DNA of 64,000 nt from Chitinophagales bacterium (lineage in GTDB: Bacteria; Bacteroidota; Bacteroidia; Chitinophagales; UBA8649), in contig JACJYT010000002.1 in NCBI GenBank assembly GCA_020635975.1, forward strand, positions 310,001-374,000. Reading direction: 5' to 3'. The notes beneath the pieces are model-generated. The model had not been told where the DNA came from, did not search any database, and was given only the letters and a program-made list of their open reading frames with translations. Of the stretch, positions 35,399 to 45,316 are shown piece by piece. Made by a program: the position numbers and the translations under genes. Every line of letters starts with the position of its first letter. The first letter of the stretch is position 1.

Positions 35399-36046
35399 AT
35401 GTCTACCATAATTGCCCCTTCTATTTTAGCTGCAGATTTTTCTCATCTTCAAAAAGATATTCAGTTAATTAATGATTCTGTGGCAGAATGGGTTCATGTA
35501 GATGTTATGGATGGTGTTTTCGTTCCGAATATTTCTTTCGGATTTCCTATTCTGGAGGTGGTTAAGGCGAATACCTCTAAATTTATTGATGTACATTTAA
35601 TGATGGTACATCCTGAAAGATATATTAGTCAATTTGTGCAAGCTGGTGCAAATGGAATCTCTGTGCATTACGAGGGAAACTATCACTTGCATAGCCTTAT
35701 GCAGCAAATAAGAAGTGCAGGTGCAAAGTCGGGAGTAGTACTTAATCCACACACTCCAGTTTCTTTACTCAAAGGAATGTTACATTTGGTAGATACTTTA
35801 TTAATTATGTCTGTTAACCCTGGCTTTGGAGGACAGAAATTTATTCCTGAAAGTATTGCTAAGGTTGCAGAAGCAAAAGCTTTAATACAAAAAGAAGCTT
35901 GTTCTACTTTAATACAAGTGGATGGCGGTGTGAACACGGAGAATTGCCTTGCACTGAAAAAGGCTGGAGCGGATGTTTTAGTTGCTGGTAGTGCAGTTTT
36001 TAAAGCGGATAATCCCATCGAATACATAGCACAGCTAGCGCAATAA
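35399..36046 (+). CDS. rpe: Ribulose-phosphate 3-epimerase
   Basis: The 215-aa TIM-barrel enzyme interconverts ribulose-5-phosphate and xylulose-5-phosphate in the pentose phosphate pathway. Signature segments are IIAPSILAADFSHLQ, HVDVMDGVFVPNISFG, DVHLMMVHPERYI, MSVNPGFGGQKFIPES and IQVDGGVNTEN, with the metal-binding His/Asp pairs (H33, D35, H67, D175 region). Complete length. It begins 22 nt after a terminator hairpin, so it likely has its own promoter. Confidence 0.95.
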   Translation: MSTIIAPSILAADFSHLQKDIQLINDSVAEWVHVDVMDGVFVPNISFGFPILEVVKANTSKFIDVHLMMVHPERYISQFVQAGANGISVHYEGNYHLHSLMQQIRSAGAKSGVVLNPHTPVSLLKGMLHLVDTLLIMSVNPGFGGQKFIPESIAKVAEAKALIQKEACSTLIQVDGGVNTENCLALKKAGADVLVAGSAVFKADNPIEYIAQLAQ

Positions 36047-36086
36047 TATTCTATAATAAGTGTTTTAAATTCTCGTTTTACTTGTA

Positions 36087-38618
36087 ATGTTTTTTAGACT
36101 AGCACTTTTCTTTTTTCTTAGCCTACTTAGTTTTTCCTTGGGCCATGCGCAGAATTTTGTGCTAAAGGGTCAAGTTCAAGACAATCTTGGTCATCAAGCA
36201 CAATTTGTAAATGTTTATATAGAAGAATTAAAATTAGGTAAGTTAACAGATGCAAAAGGGCGATTTGAGTTTGAACTTCCTATAAATAGAGAGTTTACAT
36301 TGAGCATTCAAGGCTTAAATCTAATTAGCAATAGTTTTAAAGTGTTTTCTAGCACTAGCGCAGAGCAAATTCAAACTTATACACTAAAGGTAAATACGAA
36401 GTTTGAGGTAGATATTTACGGGGAAAAACAAGAACCAAGAGAACTTATTAGTACTGGAGAAATAAAAATAAAGGAGGTCGAAACGATTCCCAATATTGGA
36501 GGTGGTGTAGAGGCCTTCCTCGTTACCCAATTGGGTGTTCAGAAAAATAATGAGTTAAGTTCTGCTTATTCTGTTAGAGGAGGAAACTTCGATGAAAACT
36601 TGGTCTATGTGAATGATTTTGAGGTGTACCGACCTTTTTTAATACGTTCTGGCCAACAAGAAGGATTGAGTTTTGTTAATCCGGACATGACCGATAAATT
36701 AGTTTTTTCTTCAGGAGGTTTTCAAGCCAAATATGGCGATAAAATGTCTTCTGTATTGGATGTAACTTATCGTCGTCCTCGAGAATTCGGTGGTTCTGTT
36801 AGCGCTAGTCTCTTGGGTGCAAATATCCAATTAGAGGGTTTAGATAAACCACGTCGATTTTCATACTCCTTAGGTTTTAGATATAAAACAAGTAGATATA
36901 TTTTAGGTTCTCAAGATGTAAAGGGTCAGTATTTGCCTTCTTTTATCGATTTACAGGGTTTTTTTACTTATCAAATAAATGAAAGAATACATCTCGAATT
37001 TTTAAGCAATTTTGCTCAGAATAGCTTCTATTTTCAACCAGAAGATCGCTCAACTGATTTTGGTCTAGTTAATTTTCAAACTAGATTCAATGTGTACTAC
37101 GAGGGCGAGGAAGACGATAGCTACCAAAGTTTAATGAACGGAATCAGCTTGGTGCAAAAGGTAAATGATAAGCTCCAGCTAAAATATTTACTTGGTGCTT
37201 ATAGCATGAGCGAAAGAGAAAAGTTTGATATTATCGGTGATTATTATTTGGGAGAAGTAGAAACCGATCCATCCAAAGAAAATGTTGGCGAAGTAAAATA
37301 CGAATTGGGTTCAGGCACCTTTCATGATTGGGCAAGAAATGTGCTCAATACCACTATAATTCAGGGAGCTCATAAAGGATCTTATTCCCTTGAGAAACAT
37401 GAACTTCAATGGGGCTTCACGTATAAAAAGGAAATTATAAAGGATAAGATAAGCGAATGGGAACGAAGAGATTCTACGGGTTATTCTTTACCTAATTCAA
37501 GTACCCAAGTTCTTTTATACGATGTGCTTAAAGCAGAACCTTTTGACTTAAATAGTAATCGATATAGTGCCTTTATTCAAGATACTTGGAAAATTGGGGA
37601 TAGTGCCCGTCTTAGTTGGAATTATGGCTTAAGAATGCAGTATTGGGATGTAAACAAAGAATGGCTCTTTTCTCCAAGAACGCAATTAGCCTACAAGCCT
37701 AAAACAAAGAAGGATATTATTCTTACTGCGGCAGCAGGTTTATATATGCAGGCTCCTTTTTACAGGGAAATGAGAAATTTGGATGGTGTTGTCAACACCA
37801 ATTTAAAAGCGCAGAAATCTGCGCATATGGTAATGGGATTAAACTATGCTTTCAAAGCTTGGAATAGACCTTTCAAATTTGTAACGGAAGCTTACTACAA
37901 ATATATTTGGGATGGTGTACCCTACGAATTTGATAATGTACTCATTCGCTACTTCGGTAAGAATAATTCTAAAGGCTATGTGGCTGGTTTAGATCTCCGA
38001 CTTCATGGTGAACTAGCAAAGGGTGCAGAAAGTTGGGTAAGCTTATCTATTATGAGCGGGCAAGAAGATATTCGTGATGATTTTTACACAGAAACGGAAG
38101 TAAGAAAAACCAAGGAAGAAGGAAACGGACAAATAATTAATGAGACTTTAGATACTGTTTCGGTAAATACGGTGTACCCAGGCTATGTTCCGCGACCAAC
38201 AGATCAAAGAGTTAGTTTTGCGGTTTTCTTCCAAGATTACGTTCCTAAGCTTCCTTTCTTAAAAGTTCATATGAATTTGATATTTGCAAGTGGTTTGCCT
38301 TTCGGACCACCAGATAACAATCGCTATGCAGATACTTATCGTATCCCTTCGTATCGTAGATTTGATGTAGGATTCTCTGCTATGCTTTTTGATATTGAAA
38401 AGAAAGAAGCCAAAGGAAAAGTGCCAAAAAGCTTTTTTAAGTATTTAGATAGAATATGGTTATCCTTAGAAGTGTATAATCTTTTTGGTATCCAGAATAC
38501 CGTTTCCTATATTTGGATAGAGGGTTTAGACCCAAGAACCGGAACTTTTGGGCAATATGCCGTGCCTAATTACTTAACTAATAGAAGGCTTAATCTCCGA
38601 TTTAAAATAGATTTTTAA
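36087..38618 (+). CDS. TonB-dependent outer-membrane receptor with carboxypeptidase-like N-domain
   Basis: The 843-aa protein has a signal peptide (MFFRLALFFFLSLLSFSLGHA), a CarboxypepD_reg-like domain (about 23-105, LKGQVQDNLGHQAQFVNV), a plug domain (about 120-230; PNIGGGVEAFLVTQLGVQ, YSVRGGNFDENLVYVND) and a long beta-barrel rich in aromatic strand ends, closing with RRLNLRFKIDF. It imports a scarce nutrient through the outer membrane, driven by TonB; no SusD partner sits next to it, so iron chelates, vitamins or other ligands are open. Its stop is 8 nt before a hairpin that belongs mainly to the convergent ndk. Confidence 0.88.
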   Translation: MFFRLALFFFLSLLSFSLGHAQNFVLKGQVQDNLGHQAQFVNVYIEELKLGKLTDAKGRFEFELPINREFTLSIQGLNLISNSFKVFSSTSAEQIQTYTLKVNTKFEVDIYGEKQEPRELISTGEIKIKEVETIPNIGGGVEAFLVTQLGVQKNNELSSAYSVRGGNFDENLVYVNDFEVYRPFLIRSGQQEGLSFVNPDMTDKLVFSSGGFQAKYGDKMSSVLDVTYRRPREFGGSVSASLLGANIQLEGLDKPRRFSYSLGFRYKTSRYILGSQDVKGQYLPSFIDLQGFFTYQINERIHLEFLSNFAQNSFYFQPEDRSTDFGLVNFQTRFNVYYEGEEDDSYQSLMNGISLVQKVNDKLQLKYLLGAYSMSEREKFDIIGDYYLGEVETDPSKENVGEVKYELGSGTFHDWARNVLNTTIIQGAHKGSYSLEKHELQWGFTYKKEIIKDKISEWERRDSTGYSLPNSSTQVLLYDVLKAEPFDLNSNRYSAFIQDTWKIGDSARLSWNYGLRMQYWDVNKEWLFSPRTQLAYKPKTKKDIILTAAAGLYMQAPFYREMRNLDGVVNTNLKAQKSAHMVMGLNYAFKAWNRPFKFVTEAYYKYIWDGVPYEFDNVLIRYFGKNNSKGYVAGLDLRLHGELAKGAESWVSLSIMSGQEDIRDDFYTETEVRKTKEEGNGQIINETLDTVSVNTVYPGYVPRPTDQRVSFAVFFQDYVPKLPFLKVHMNLIFASGLPFGPPDNNRYADTYRIPSYRRFDVGFSAMLFDIEKKEAKGKVPKSFFKYLDRIWLSLEVYNLFGIQNTVSYIWIEGLDPRTGTFGQYAVPNYLTNRRLNLRFKIDF

Positions 38619-38625
38619 TAAAAAA

Positions 38626-38653
38626 ATCCCGATGTACCTAGGTGCATCGGGAT
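38626..38653 (-). terminator. Terminator of ndk (minus strand)
   Basis: Stem ATCCCGATG/CATCGGGAT extended by a few more pairs; on the minus strand it is followed by a run of seven T, while on the plus strand the following bases are weak. It therefore mainly ends ndk. Confidence 0.8.
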
Positions 38654-38676
38654 AATAAACTAAGTTTTTTTTGAAT

Positions 38677-39096
38677 CTAGAAGCGCTCTAATCCGCTGAA
38701 GAAAAAGTTTCCTTCAATGGCGGCATTTTCATCACTATCACTTCCATGAATAGCATTTCTTCCTATATTTTCTGCAAATTTTTGACGAATTGTTCCTTCT
38801 GCTGCATCTGCAGGATTAGTTGCACCAATTAAGGTTCTAAAATCCGCAACCGCATTATCTTTTTCCAAAATAGCTGCATAAATAGGTCCTTCTGTCATAA
38901 AGTCTACTAACTCACCATAAAATGGTCTTGCCGCATGCACCGCGTAGAAGGCTTGAGCTTGTTCTACACTTAATTTAGTGTATTTTAAAGCAACTACTTT
39001 AAAGCCTGATTTTAAAATTTGATCTAAAATCGCACCTGCATGACCGTTAGCAGTTGCATCAGGTTTAATCATCGTAAAGGTTCTATTTGTTGACAT
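38677..39096 (-). CDS. ndk: Nucleoside diphosphate kinase
   Basis: The 139-aa enzyme transfers gamma-phosphate between nucleoside di- and triphosphates. It begins [12 protein letters not shown] and has [23 protein letters not shown] in pieces, and [13 protein letters not shown], where the His (about residue 115) is the phosphorylated intermediate. Full length and canonical. It has a -7 box on the minus strand (39135-39142) about 38 nt upstream and a terminator downstream, so it is a single-gene unit. Confidence 0.97.
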   Translation of the reverse strand: MSTNRTFTMIKPDATANGHAGAILDQILKSGFKVVALKYTKLSVEQAQAFYAVHAARPFYGELVDFMTEGPIYAAILEKDNAVADFRTLIGATNPADAAEGTIRQKFAENIGRNAIHGSDSDENAAIEGNFFFSGLERF

Positions 39097-39134
39097 ATGG
39101 ATTATTTTTTTTAATTAATTTTTGAAATATGCTG

Positions 39135-39142
39135 CAAAGCTA
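39135..39142 (-). promoter_or_regulatory. -7 box for ndk
   Basis: Minus strand reads TAGCTTTGC, a perfect extended -7 match about 38 nt before the ATG at 39096. No clear -33. Confidence 0.5.
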
Positions 39143-39186
39143 TGCTTATTCGTGCAATTTTGCTATTATAACTTTAACTTTGTGAA

Positions 39187-40191
39187 ATGAATTTTGAAAA
39201 AGAGAATATTCTAAATAGAATTAAGCAGGCTAAGTCGATTGTAATTACCTCGCATGTGAGTCCAGATGGCGATGCCATTGGAAGCAGCTTGGCTATGTAC
39301 CACTTTATTGCTAGTTGGAATTCTAAAGTTGAGGTTCTGGTTCCAAATGATTTTCCTAATTTTTTAAATTGGCTAGAAGGAAGCGAAAATATTAGACTTT
39401 ATGATAAAAATGTAAACGAAGGAAAAGCTTTGTTGAGCAATGCAGATATCCTCTTTTGTTTAGATTACAATGAAACGAGTAGAACTGCTTTTATGAAAGA
39501 AGCTATAGATAATAGTAAGGCCTTCAAAATTTTGATTGACCATCATATTGGTAGTCCCTCTTGGCCCGATCTTAACTTATCTGTGGTTGGTGCTTCATCT
39601 ACCTGTGAGTTGGTTTTTGATTTTATAAAGAGTTTGAATCCAATTGAGCTAAGTTTGAATAAGAACTTGGCGGAATGTCTATATACTGGTTTATTGACTG
39701 ATACTGGAAATTTTCAATTCTCTGCTACAACGACTAAGGTTCATCTTCAAGTCGCTGAGTTAATAGAGGCTGGAGTGATGCCCGATGTGGTTCATAATCA
39801 CATCAATAATAGTTTTGATGTACAACGCTTGCAATTTTTTGGTTATTGTATAGCAGAAAAAATGAAAATCCTGAAGCAGTATAAATTGGCCTATATGTTT
39901 GTAAGTGTTGCTGAAATGCATCGCTATAACATTCAGACTGGAGGAACTGAAGGCTTAGTGAATGAGCCTATGAAAATTGCGGATATAGATATTTCTGTTT
40001 TGTTTAAAGAGGATAAGGATAAAATTAAAATTTCTTTTAGATCGAAAAGAGATATTGACGTCAGTAGTTTTGCCAATCGCTTTTATGAAGGCGGTGGTCA
40101 TCGAAATGCAGCAGGAGGAGTTTCTCTATTAAGTATGGAAGAAACCGAAAAACAATTTATTGAGCGCTTAGGCTATTTTAACATAGTTTAA
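39187..40191 (+). CDS. DHH-family phosphoesterase, NrnA-like oligoribonuclease/pAp phosphatase
   Basis: The 334-aa protein has the DHH core with metal motifs SPDGDAIGSS (about 25-34), FCLDYNETSR, ILIDHHIGS (about 117-125) and LLTDTGNF, plus the DHHA1 domain with EGGGHRNAAGG (about 300-310). NrnA-type enzymes degrade nano-RNA and convert 3'-phosphoadenosine 5'-phosphate to AMP; pGpG/cyclic-dinucleotide hydrolases share the fold. The nearest -7-like box TAACTTTG (39175-39182) leaves almost no leader. Alternative: GdpP-type without its N-terminal domains. Confidence 0.9.
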   Translation: MNFEKENILNRIKQAKSIVITSHVSPDGDAIGSSLAMYHFIASWNSKVEVLVPNDFPNFLNWLEGSENIRLYDKNVNEGKALLSNADILFCLDYNETSRTAFMKEAIDNSKAFKILIDHHIGSPSWPDLNLSVVGASSTCELVFDFIKSLNPIELSLNKNLAECLYTGLLTDTGNFQFSATTTKVHLQVAELIEAGVMPDVVHNHINNSFDVQRLQFFGYCIAEKMKILKQYKLAYMFVSVAEMHRYNIQTGGTEGLVNEPMKIADIDISVLFKEDKDKIKISFRSKRDIDVSSFANRFYEGGGHRNAAGGVSLLSMEETEKQFIERLGYFNIV

Positions 40192-40223
40192 ACTTGTTGG
40201 ATTAAAATTGACTAAGCTTTACT

Positions 40224-40231
40224 TATCTTTG
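40224..40231 (+). promoter_or_regulatory. -7 box for the FKBP lipoprotein gene
   Basis: TATCTTTGC is a perfect extended -7 match, 20 nt before the ATG at 40251. TTGTTGG at 40194-40200 is a possible upstream element but its distance is longer than usual. Confidence 0.5.
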
Positions 40232-40250
40232 CACTTCAAAAATAAAAAAA

Positions 40251-40943
40251 ATGAAAAAAATCGTATTAGGAGTGTTTACTCTTGCCTTTGCCTCAATGGC
40301 TTTATTTTCTTGCAATGATAAATGCACAGATCATTATTCAGGAACTGCCGAAAACTTAAGTGATAGCTTAGGTTATGCTCTTGGAGTTAACATAGGAGAA
40401 AACCTGAAAAAATCTGGCTTCGAAGAGATCAATGAGCAAGCAATGGCACAAGCAATTAAGGATATCTATGCGGGTACGGCAAGCATGAATTCTGCCGATG
40501 CGGAAAGTTTTATAAACAACTATATGATGCAATTGTCTGAAAAGAAGGCTGCTGAAGCAGCAGGAGAAGGCTTAGCCTTTTTGGAAGAAAATGGTAAAAG
40601 AGATGGTGTTATAACTACAGCAAGTGGTTTGCAATACGAAGTTTTAACTGAAGGATCTGGAGCATCACCGAGTGCAACAGATGTAGTAACAGTACATTAT
40701 CATGGCACCTTAATTGATGGAACGATATTTGACAGTTCTGTTGATAGAGGCGAGCCAGCTAGTTTCCCTTTAAATGGGGTAATTGCAGGTTGGACAGAAG
40801 GTCTTCAGCTAATGAAAGAAGGTGGAAAAACTAGATTTTATATTCCTTCAAATTTAGCTTACGGCGAAAGAGGTGCTGGACAAACCATCGGACCTGGAGC
40901 AACTTTAATTTTCGACGTAGAGCTTTTGAAGGTTGGAGAATAA
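40251..40943 (+). CDS. FKBP-type peptidyl-prolyl cis-trans isomerase lipoprotein
   Basis: The 230-aa lipoprotein (lipobox ALFSC, Cys21) has a Mip/FkpA-type N-terminal helical domain (SDSLGYALGVNIGENLKK) that dimerises, and a C-terminal FKBP domain (about 125-230) with VTVHYHGTLIDGTIFDSSVD in pieces, [19 protein letters not shown] and RFYIPSNLAYGERGAG. It catalyses proline isomerisation and chaperones proteins in the envelope. It precedes by 26 nt a gene encoding a cyclophilin-FKBP fusion whose FKBP part is closely similar, which suggests paralogy and joint function. Confidence 0.94.
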   Translation: MKKIVLGVFTLAFASMALFSCNDKCTDHYSGTAENLSDSLGYALGVNIGENLKKSGFEEINEQAMAQAIKDIYAGTASMNSADAESFINNYMMQLSEKKAAEAAGEGLAFLEENGKRDGVITTASGLQYEVLTEGSGASPSATDVVTVHYHGTLIDGTIFDSSVDRGEPASFPLNGVIAGWTEGLQLMKEGGKTRFYIPSNLAYGERGAGQTIGPGATLIFDVELLKVGE

Positions 40944-40969
40944 ATTTCTTTACCGCTTAAAAGTATAGT

Positions 40970-42004
40970 ATGAAAAAATTGAATTTATTATTGACGGTAC
41001 TAGCTCTGATCTTCATCGGAAGTAGCCAAGCAGCGCCGGGTAAAACAGAATCAAAAATGTTTGCAGAATTAACTACAGAAAGAGGAGTAATTAAAATCGA
41101 ATTGTTTTATAAACAAGTGCCTATGACGGTTGCCAATTTTGTGGCTTTGGCAGAAGGACAAATGGAAAACAAAGCCAAAGCACTTGGAGTGCCTTTTTAT
41201 GATGGCTTGAAATTTCATAGGGTAATTAGTAAGGCGCAAGGAAGCGGACAAGATTTCATGATACAAGGAGGAGATCCACAAGGAAATGGTATGGGTGGCC
41301 CAGGTTATCAATTTCCAGATGAATTTGTAGATTCCTTAAAACATGATGTTCCGGGCATTTTATCTATGGCAAATTCTGGTCCAGCTACGAATGGAAGTCA
41401 GTTCTTCATTACCCATGTTCCAACTCCATGGTTAGATGGTAAACACACGGTTTTTGGTAAAGTTGTTGAAGGGATGGATATTGTTTATGCTGTTCTTCAA
41501 GGAGAAACTATTCTAAGTCTTAAAATTATAAGAGAAGGAAATGAAGCCAAGAAGTTTGACGCTCCAAAAGTATTTGTTGAAGCGCAAGAAGCTTTGAAGA
41601 AAGCTGAAGCAGACAAAATTAAAAATGAAGCGGCGGCTTTCGAAAATTTCATTAAAGACCACTACCCAGAGGCGGTTAAAACTGCTAGTGGATTATATTA
41701 TTTGCATACAGTAGAAGGTACAGGGAAACAAGCAACAGCAAGTAGTTCGGTTACTGTACACTATGAAGGAACTTTGATGAATGGAAAAGTTTTCGATAGC
41801 TCAGTTGCTAGAGGAGAGCCTATTACTTTTGGTTTGAATCAAGTAATAAAGGGTTGGACAGAAGGTTTACAGTTAATGAAAGAGGGCGGTAAAACCACCT
41901 TAATTATTCCTTACAATTTAGCTTATGGAGAAAGTGGAAGACCACCTGTTATTCCTGCTAAAGCGAATTTAATATTTGATGTTGAACTAATTAAAGTACA
42001 ATAG
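40970..42004 (+). CDS. Dual-family immunophilin: cyclophilin fused to FKBP domain
   Basis: The 344-aa exported protein (signal peptide ending SQA-AP) has a cyclophilin domain (about 25-200; [46 protein letters not shown]) joined by a helical linker (about 205-235) to a C-terminal FKBP domain ([44 protein letters not shown]). Both active-site sets look complete, so two prolyl isomerase activities share one polypeptide. Such fusions are known in some Bacteroidota, spirochaetes and protists. It should fold secreted proteins in the periplasm. It ends just before a terminator. Confidence 0.92.
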   Translation: MKKLNLLLTVLALIFIGSSQAAPGKTESKMFAELTTERGVIKIELFYKQVPMTVANFVALAEGQMENKAKALGVPFYDGLKFHRVISKAQGSGQDFMIQGGDPQGNGMGGPGYQFPDEFVDSLKHDVPGILSMANSGPATNGSQFFITHVPTPWLDGKHTVFGKVVEGMDIVYAVLQGETILSLKIIREGNEAKKFDAPKVFVEAQEALKKAEADKIKNEAAAFENFIKDHYPEAVKTASGLYYLHTVEGTGKQATASSSVTVHYEGTLMNGKVFDSSVARGEPITFGLNQVIKGWTEGLQLMKEGGKTTLIIPYNLAYGESGRPPVIPAKANLIFDVELIKVQ

Positions 42005-42026
42005 TTTTTTTTAGAATTTGATTCTG

Positions 42027-42064
42027 CAAGAGGCTAGTCTATTTAGACTAGCCTCTTGTTTTTT
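42027..42064 (+). terminator. Intrinsic terminator after the immunophilin gene
   Basis: Long perfect stem CAAGAGGCTAGTCTA/TAGACTAGCCTCTTG followed by a T-run with a short interruption. It lies upstream of the ATG chosen for the next gene (42105) and argues against starts inside this hairpin. Confidence 0.9.
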
Positions 42065-42104
42065 AATAAGAATATTATTTGCTAATTTTAGCAAAAAGAA
42101 TTTG

Positions 42105-43370
42105 ATGGAAGCCTTCGCCCAAGCTCTCAATTATGGAATTCCTTTATTCATAATCCTTATTGGATTAGAAATGCTTTACGGCTTCTATCAGAAAAAAATC
42201 ACCTTTAATTTATTAGATACGGTATCCAGCCTAAGTAGCGGAATTACCAATGTAACTAAAGATGTATTGGGTTTAATTATAGCCGTAATTTCTTATGCTT
42301 GGTTAGAAGAAAATTTTGCTTTTTTTGATTTAGAAGTTAGTTGGTGGATGTTTCCAGTTGTGTTTGTAGCAAAGGATTTTGCGGGTTATTGGATACATCG
42401 TTTTGAGCATATGGTAAACTATTTCTGGAATCGACATATGGTGCATCATAGTAGTGAGGAATATAATTTGGCTTGTGCATTGCGCCAATCCATTTCTGAA
42501 ATTTTTAGCTTTAGTATTTTTATTCTTTTTCCTTTAGCCCTATTAGGCGTTCCTGTTGAGGTTTTTGCCATTGTTGCTCCTATACATCTATTCGCTCAGT
42601 TTTGGTATCATACCCGACTAATAAACAAAATGGGCCTGTTAGAAAAGGTTATTGTAACGCCATCTCATCATCGGGTTCATCACGCTATTAACCCAGAATA
42701 CATCGACAAGAATTTTTCGCAGATTTTCATCATTTGGGATAAACTTTTTGGTACTTTTCAAGAGGAGTTAGCGGAAAAACCTCCAGTATATGGCATTAAA
42801 AAACCGGTACACACTTGGAATCCTATTTTGATAAATTTTCAGCACGCAGGAAGAGTTTGGCTAGATTTTTTTAGAACCAAATCGTGGAAAGATAAGGCAA
42901 GAATTTGGTTTATGCCAACCGGTTGGCGACCAGAGGATGTTGCTGAAAAATATCCTATTGAGATTATTGAAAATCCTTATGAGCAAGTTAAATACATGCC
43001 ATTAGTTCCGAATTGGGTAAAAGCTTGGAGTGCTATTCAACTTACGGTTGTTTTATCTTTGGCTTTATTTTTATTTAATAATTTAAGCTTATTTGGTTCT
43101 GTTATTTCTCTTCTTTTTGGAGCGTTTATCTACTTAGCGGTTTATAGTTATACTACCATAATGGACAATAAAGCCTATGGAGCCTACTTGGAAATAGCCA
43201 AGTCGCTTATTGCCTTGTACGCCATTTATCAGCTGTACCTACTTTATATCCCATCGAGTTTTGAAAGCATTTATTTTTCATTCTTGATAGTCTACAATCT
43301 TATTTGTATTGTACTAGCTGTATTTTTCTTTAATCAAAGTAAAGACGAAGCCCAGATTTCAGCGATTTAG
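42105..43370 (+). CDS. Sterol desaturase/fatty acid hydroxylase superfamily membrane protein
   Basis: The 421-aa protein is chosen from ATG 42105, because the extended frame to 42018 runs through a terminator hairpin. Histidine boxes are DFAGYWIHRFEHMV, NRHMVHHSS and SHHRVHHA, fitting a diiron oxygenase of the ERG3/FAH superfamily. Spans lie at about 10-30, 48-70, 80-105 and 140-165, and the C-terminal third (about 310-415) adds four extra hydrophobic segments. Such proteins hydroxylate or desaturate carotenoids, sterols or lipids; the substrate is not known. A role in lipid tailoring, similar to the enzyme at 2991, is possible. Confidence 0.82.
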   Translation: MEAFAQALNYGIPLFIILIGLEMLYGFYQKKITFNLLDTVSSLSSGITNVTKDVLGLIIAVISYAWLEENFAFFDLEVSWWMFPVVFVAKDFAGYWIHRFEHMVNYFWNRHMVHHSSEEYNLACALRQSISEIFSFSIFILFPLALLGVPVEVFAIVAPIHLFAQFWYHTRLINKMGLLEKVIVTPSHHRVHHAINPEYIDKNFSQIFIIWDKLFGTFQEELAEKPPVYGIKKPVHTWNPILINFQHAGRVWLDFFRTKSWKDKARIWFMPTGWRPEDVAEKYPIEIIENPYEQVKYMPLVPNWVKAWSAIQLTVVLSLALFLFNNLSLFGSVISLLFGAFIYLAVYSYTTIMDNKAYGAYLEIAKSLIALYAIYQLYLLYIPSSFESIYFSFLIVYNLICIVLAVFFFNQSKDEAQISAI

Positions 43371-43432
43371 ATATAGCCAAGCTAGGGGTATATTGAAGCT
43401 AACATTTTATTGAAACTTTGAGCATGAAGCAA

Positions 43433-43912
43433 CTAAAGTTTCTTTAACATCCAGATATTGCAGGCAGGGTGAACAGAGTTCCCCAGTGGAGCATCTAAAG
43501 TTTCAAATTCGAATTTCTTGTAGATATGTATGGCTCGGTCGAATTGAGGCAAGCTCTCGATATACACTTCTCTATAATTGTATTCTTCTGCTAGAACTAG
43601 GCATTTTGCAAATATTTCTTTTCCTAAGCCCTTTGATCGCGCCTCTGGAGCAAGATAAAACTTGACCAATTCTACACATGATTTTGGAAGCCCGATGCTA
43701 GGATAAATTCCACAGCATCCCGCAATTTTACCATCGAGTTCCAACACCAATAGTTTGCTCTTTGGTGTTTGAAACAAGTCAAACAAATTATCGGTGCTAG
43801 GGTCTGAATAAACAGTACCTTTTGTTGGGGCATTAAACTCGTGAAAACTTGCTCGAATTATTCTAGCTAATTCTTTATTGTCGGATTGAACTAGCTCTCT
43901 AATAATTCTCAT
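43433..43912 (-). CDS. GNAT-family N-acetyltransferase
   Basis: The 159-aa protein has the GNAT fold: IIRELVQSDNKELARII at the start, KLLVLELDGKIAGCCGI, the acetyl-CoA-binding core VKFYLAPEARSKGLGKEIF (R/Q-x-x-G-x-G type) near residue 95, and a final strand with IYKKFEFETLD. It acetylates an amine of a small molecule or protein; the acceptor is unknown. It begins 8 nt after the tyrS stop on the same strand, which suggests cotranscription, but a functional link to tyrosine or tRNA is not implied. Confidence 0.85.
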   Translation of the reverse strand: MRIIRELVQSDNKELARIIRASFHEFNAPTKGTVYSDPSTDNLFDLFQTPKSKLLVLELDGKIAGCCGIYPSIGLPKSCVELVKFYLAPEARSKGLGKEIFAKCLVLAEEYNYREVYIESLPQFDRAIHIYKKFEFETLDAPLGNSVHPACNIWMLKKL

Positions 43913-43920
43913 GGAAGTTT

Positions 43921-45216
43921 TTAGTTAGTCTTAACAAGAAAATAATTTTTCTTTCCTCTTTGCACTAAGATATAGCCATTTTGAAGTAAATCTGAATTAT
44001 TTACTTCTCTACCTTCTCCTACTTTCTCCTTATTTATACTAAGAGAATTTTCTTTTAAGGCACGTTTGGCCTCCGCGTTGCTTGGTAAAATTCCAGTATG
44101 TTCTACAAGAAAATTGGTGATATCTACTCCTTTTTCTAAGATAGATTTTTCAATTTCAAAGCAAGGCACTCCTTCAAAAACTTCTTCCATTGTGGCCATG
44201 CTAAGTTTATTTAAAGAACTTATGTCGGATTTTCCAAAAAGTATTTCGGAGGCTTCCAAAGCTGTAGTTAATGCCTCTTGATTATGTACCAAGAGCGTTA
44301 AAGCTTCTGCTAAAGCTTTTTGCAGTTTTCTTTCGTGCGGAGCCTCTCTATGCGCAGCTATTAAACTTTCAATTTCTTCTTTAGTTTTGAAGGTGAAGAT
44401 TTTGATATAAGATTCAGCATCCACGTCAGAGGTGTTTAACCAAAATTGGTAGAATTTGTATGGCGATGTTTTATCGGCATCTAGCCACACATTGCCCCCT
44501 TCACTTTTACCAAACTTCGAACCATCTGCTTTGGTGATTAATGGACAGGTTAAGGCATAAGCCTTTGCCCCTTCATCGTTCATTCTTCTTACTAACTCGG
44601 TTCCTGTGGTAATATTTCCCCATTGATCGCTACCGCCCATCTGAAGTTTGCAGTTATAATGTTTATGTAGATGGTAGAAATCATAACCTTGAATAAGCTG
44701 ATAAGTAAACTCGGTAAACGACATGCCCCCTCCTTCTTCTCCAAGACGTTTCTTCACAGAATCCTTAGCCATCATATAGTTTACAGTAATTCTTTTTCCA
44801 ACCTCTCTGGCAAAGTCAATAAAGCTGAAATTCTTCATCCAATCGTAGTTGTTTACTAAAACTGGAGCATTTTCGCTAGTATCATTAAAATCTAAAAAGC
44901 GCGATAGAACTTTTTTAATTCCTGCTACATTATGATTTAAAGTTGCTTCATCAAGAAGGTTTCTTTCATCAGATTTACCACTTGGGTCACCAATCATTCC
45001 TGTTGCTCCACCCACCAAGGCAATGGGCTTGTGACCAAAATTCTTTAAATGCATTAGAAGAATTATAGGCACTAAGCTACCAATGTGTAAACTATCTGAG
45101 GTTGGGTCAAAGCCAATATAGGTAACCGTAGATTCTTTTAAAAGTTGTTCTTCGGTTCCTGGCATCATATCGTGAATGAGACCTCTCCAACGCAATTCCT
45201 CTACCAAATTCTTCAT
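43921..45216 (-). CDS. tyrS: Tyrosyl-tRNA synthetase
   Basis: TyrS attaches tyrosine to its tRNA. The 431-aa protein is a complete class Ic synthetase: tyrosine-binding start [19 protein letters not shown] (HIGS at 44-47), [11 protein letters not shown] and [11 protein letters not shown], then the KMSKS equivalent KFGKS in [12 protein letters not shown] (about 233), and a C-terminal S4 RNA-binding domain (about 365-431; [32 protein letters not shown] in pieces). A minus-strand -7 box lies at 45236-45243. Confidence 0.97.
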   Translation of the reverse strand: MKNLVEELRWRGLIHDMMPGTEEQLLKESTVTYIGFDPTSDSLHIGSLVPIILLMHLKNFGHKPIALVGGATGMIGDPSGKSDERNLLDEATLNHNVAGIKKVLSRFLDFNDTSENAPVLVNNYDWMKNFSFIDFAREVGKRITVNYMMAKDSVKKRLGEEGGGMSFTEFTYQLIQGYDFYHLHKHYNCKLQMGGSDQWGNITTGTELVRRMNDEGAKAYALTCPLITKADGSKFGKSEGGNVWLDADKTSPYKFYQFWLNTSDVDAESYIKIFTFKTKEEIESLIAAHREAPHERKLQKALAEALTLLVHNQEALTTALEASEILFGKSDISSLNKLSMATMEEVFEGVPCFEIEKSILEKGVDITNFLVEHTGILPSNAEAKRALKENSLSINKEKVGEGREVNNSDLLQNGYILVQRGKKNYFLVKTN

Positions 45217-45235
45217 CTGTCTTTTTTAAGTGCAG

Positions 45236-45243
45236 CAAATTTA
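45236..45243 (-). promoter_or_regulatory. -7 box for tyrS
   Basis: Minus strand reads TAAATTTGC, an extended -7 match, about 20 nt before the ATG at 45216. No clear -33. Confidence 0.5.
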
Positions 45244-45316
45244 ACTAATTCACTTTTTATAATGAGTATAAGTTAGAGGAGAAATTCTTATATAGAGATG
45301 TCAGACTAGAATTACA

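Noticed and set aside
42018..42104. Extended N-terminus of the sterol-desaturase-family protein
   Set aside because: The extension runs through a perfect terminator hairpin (42027-42064); ATG 42105 is a better start.
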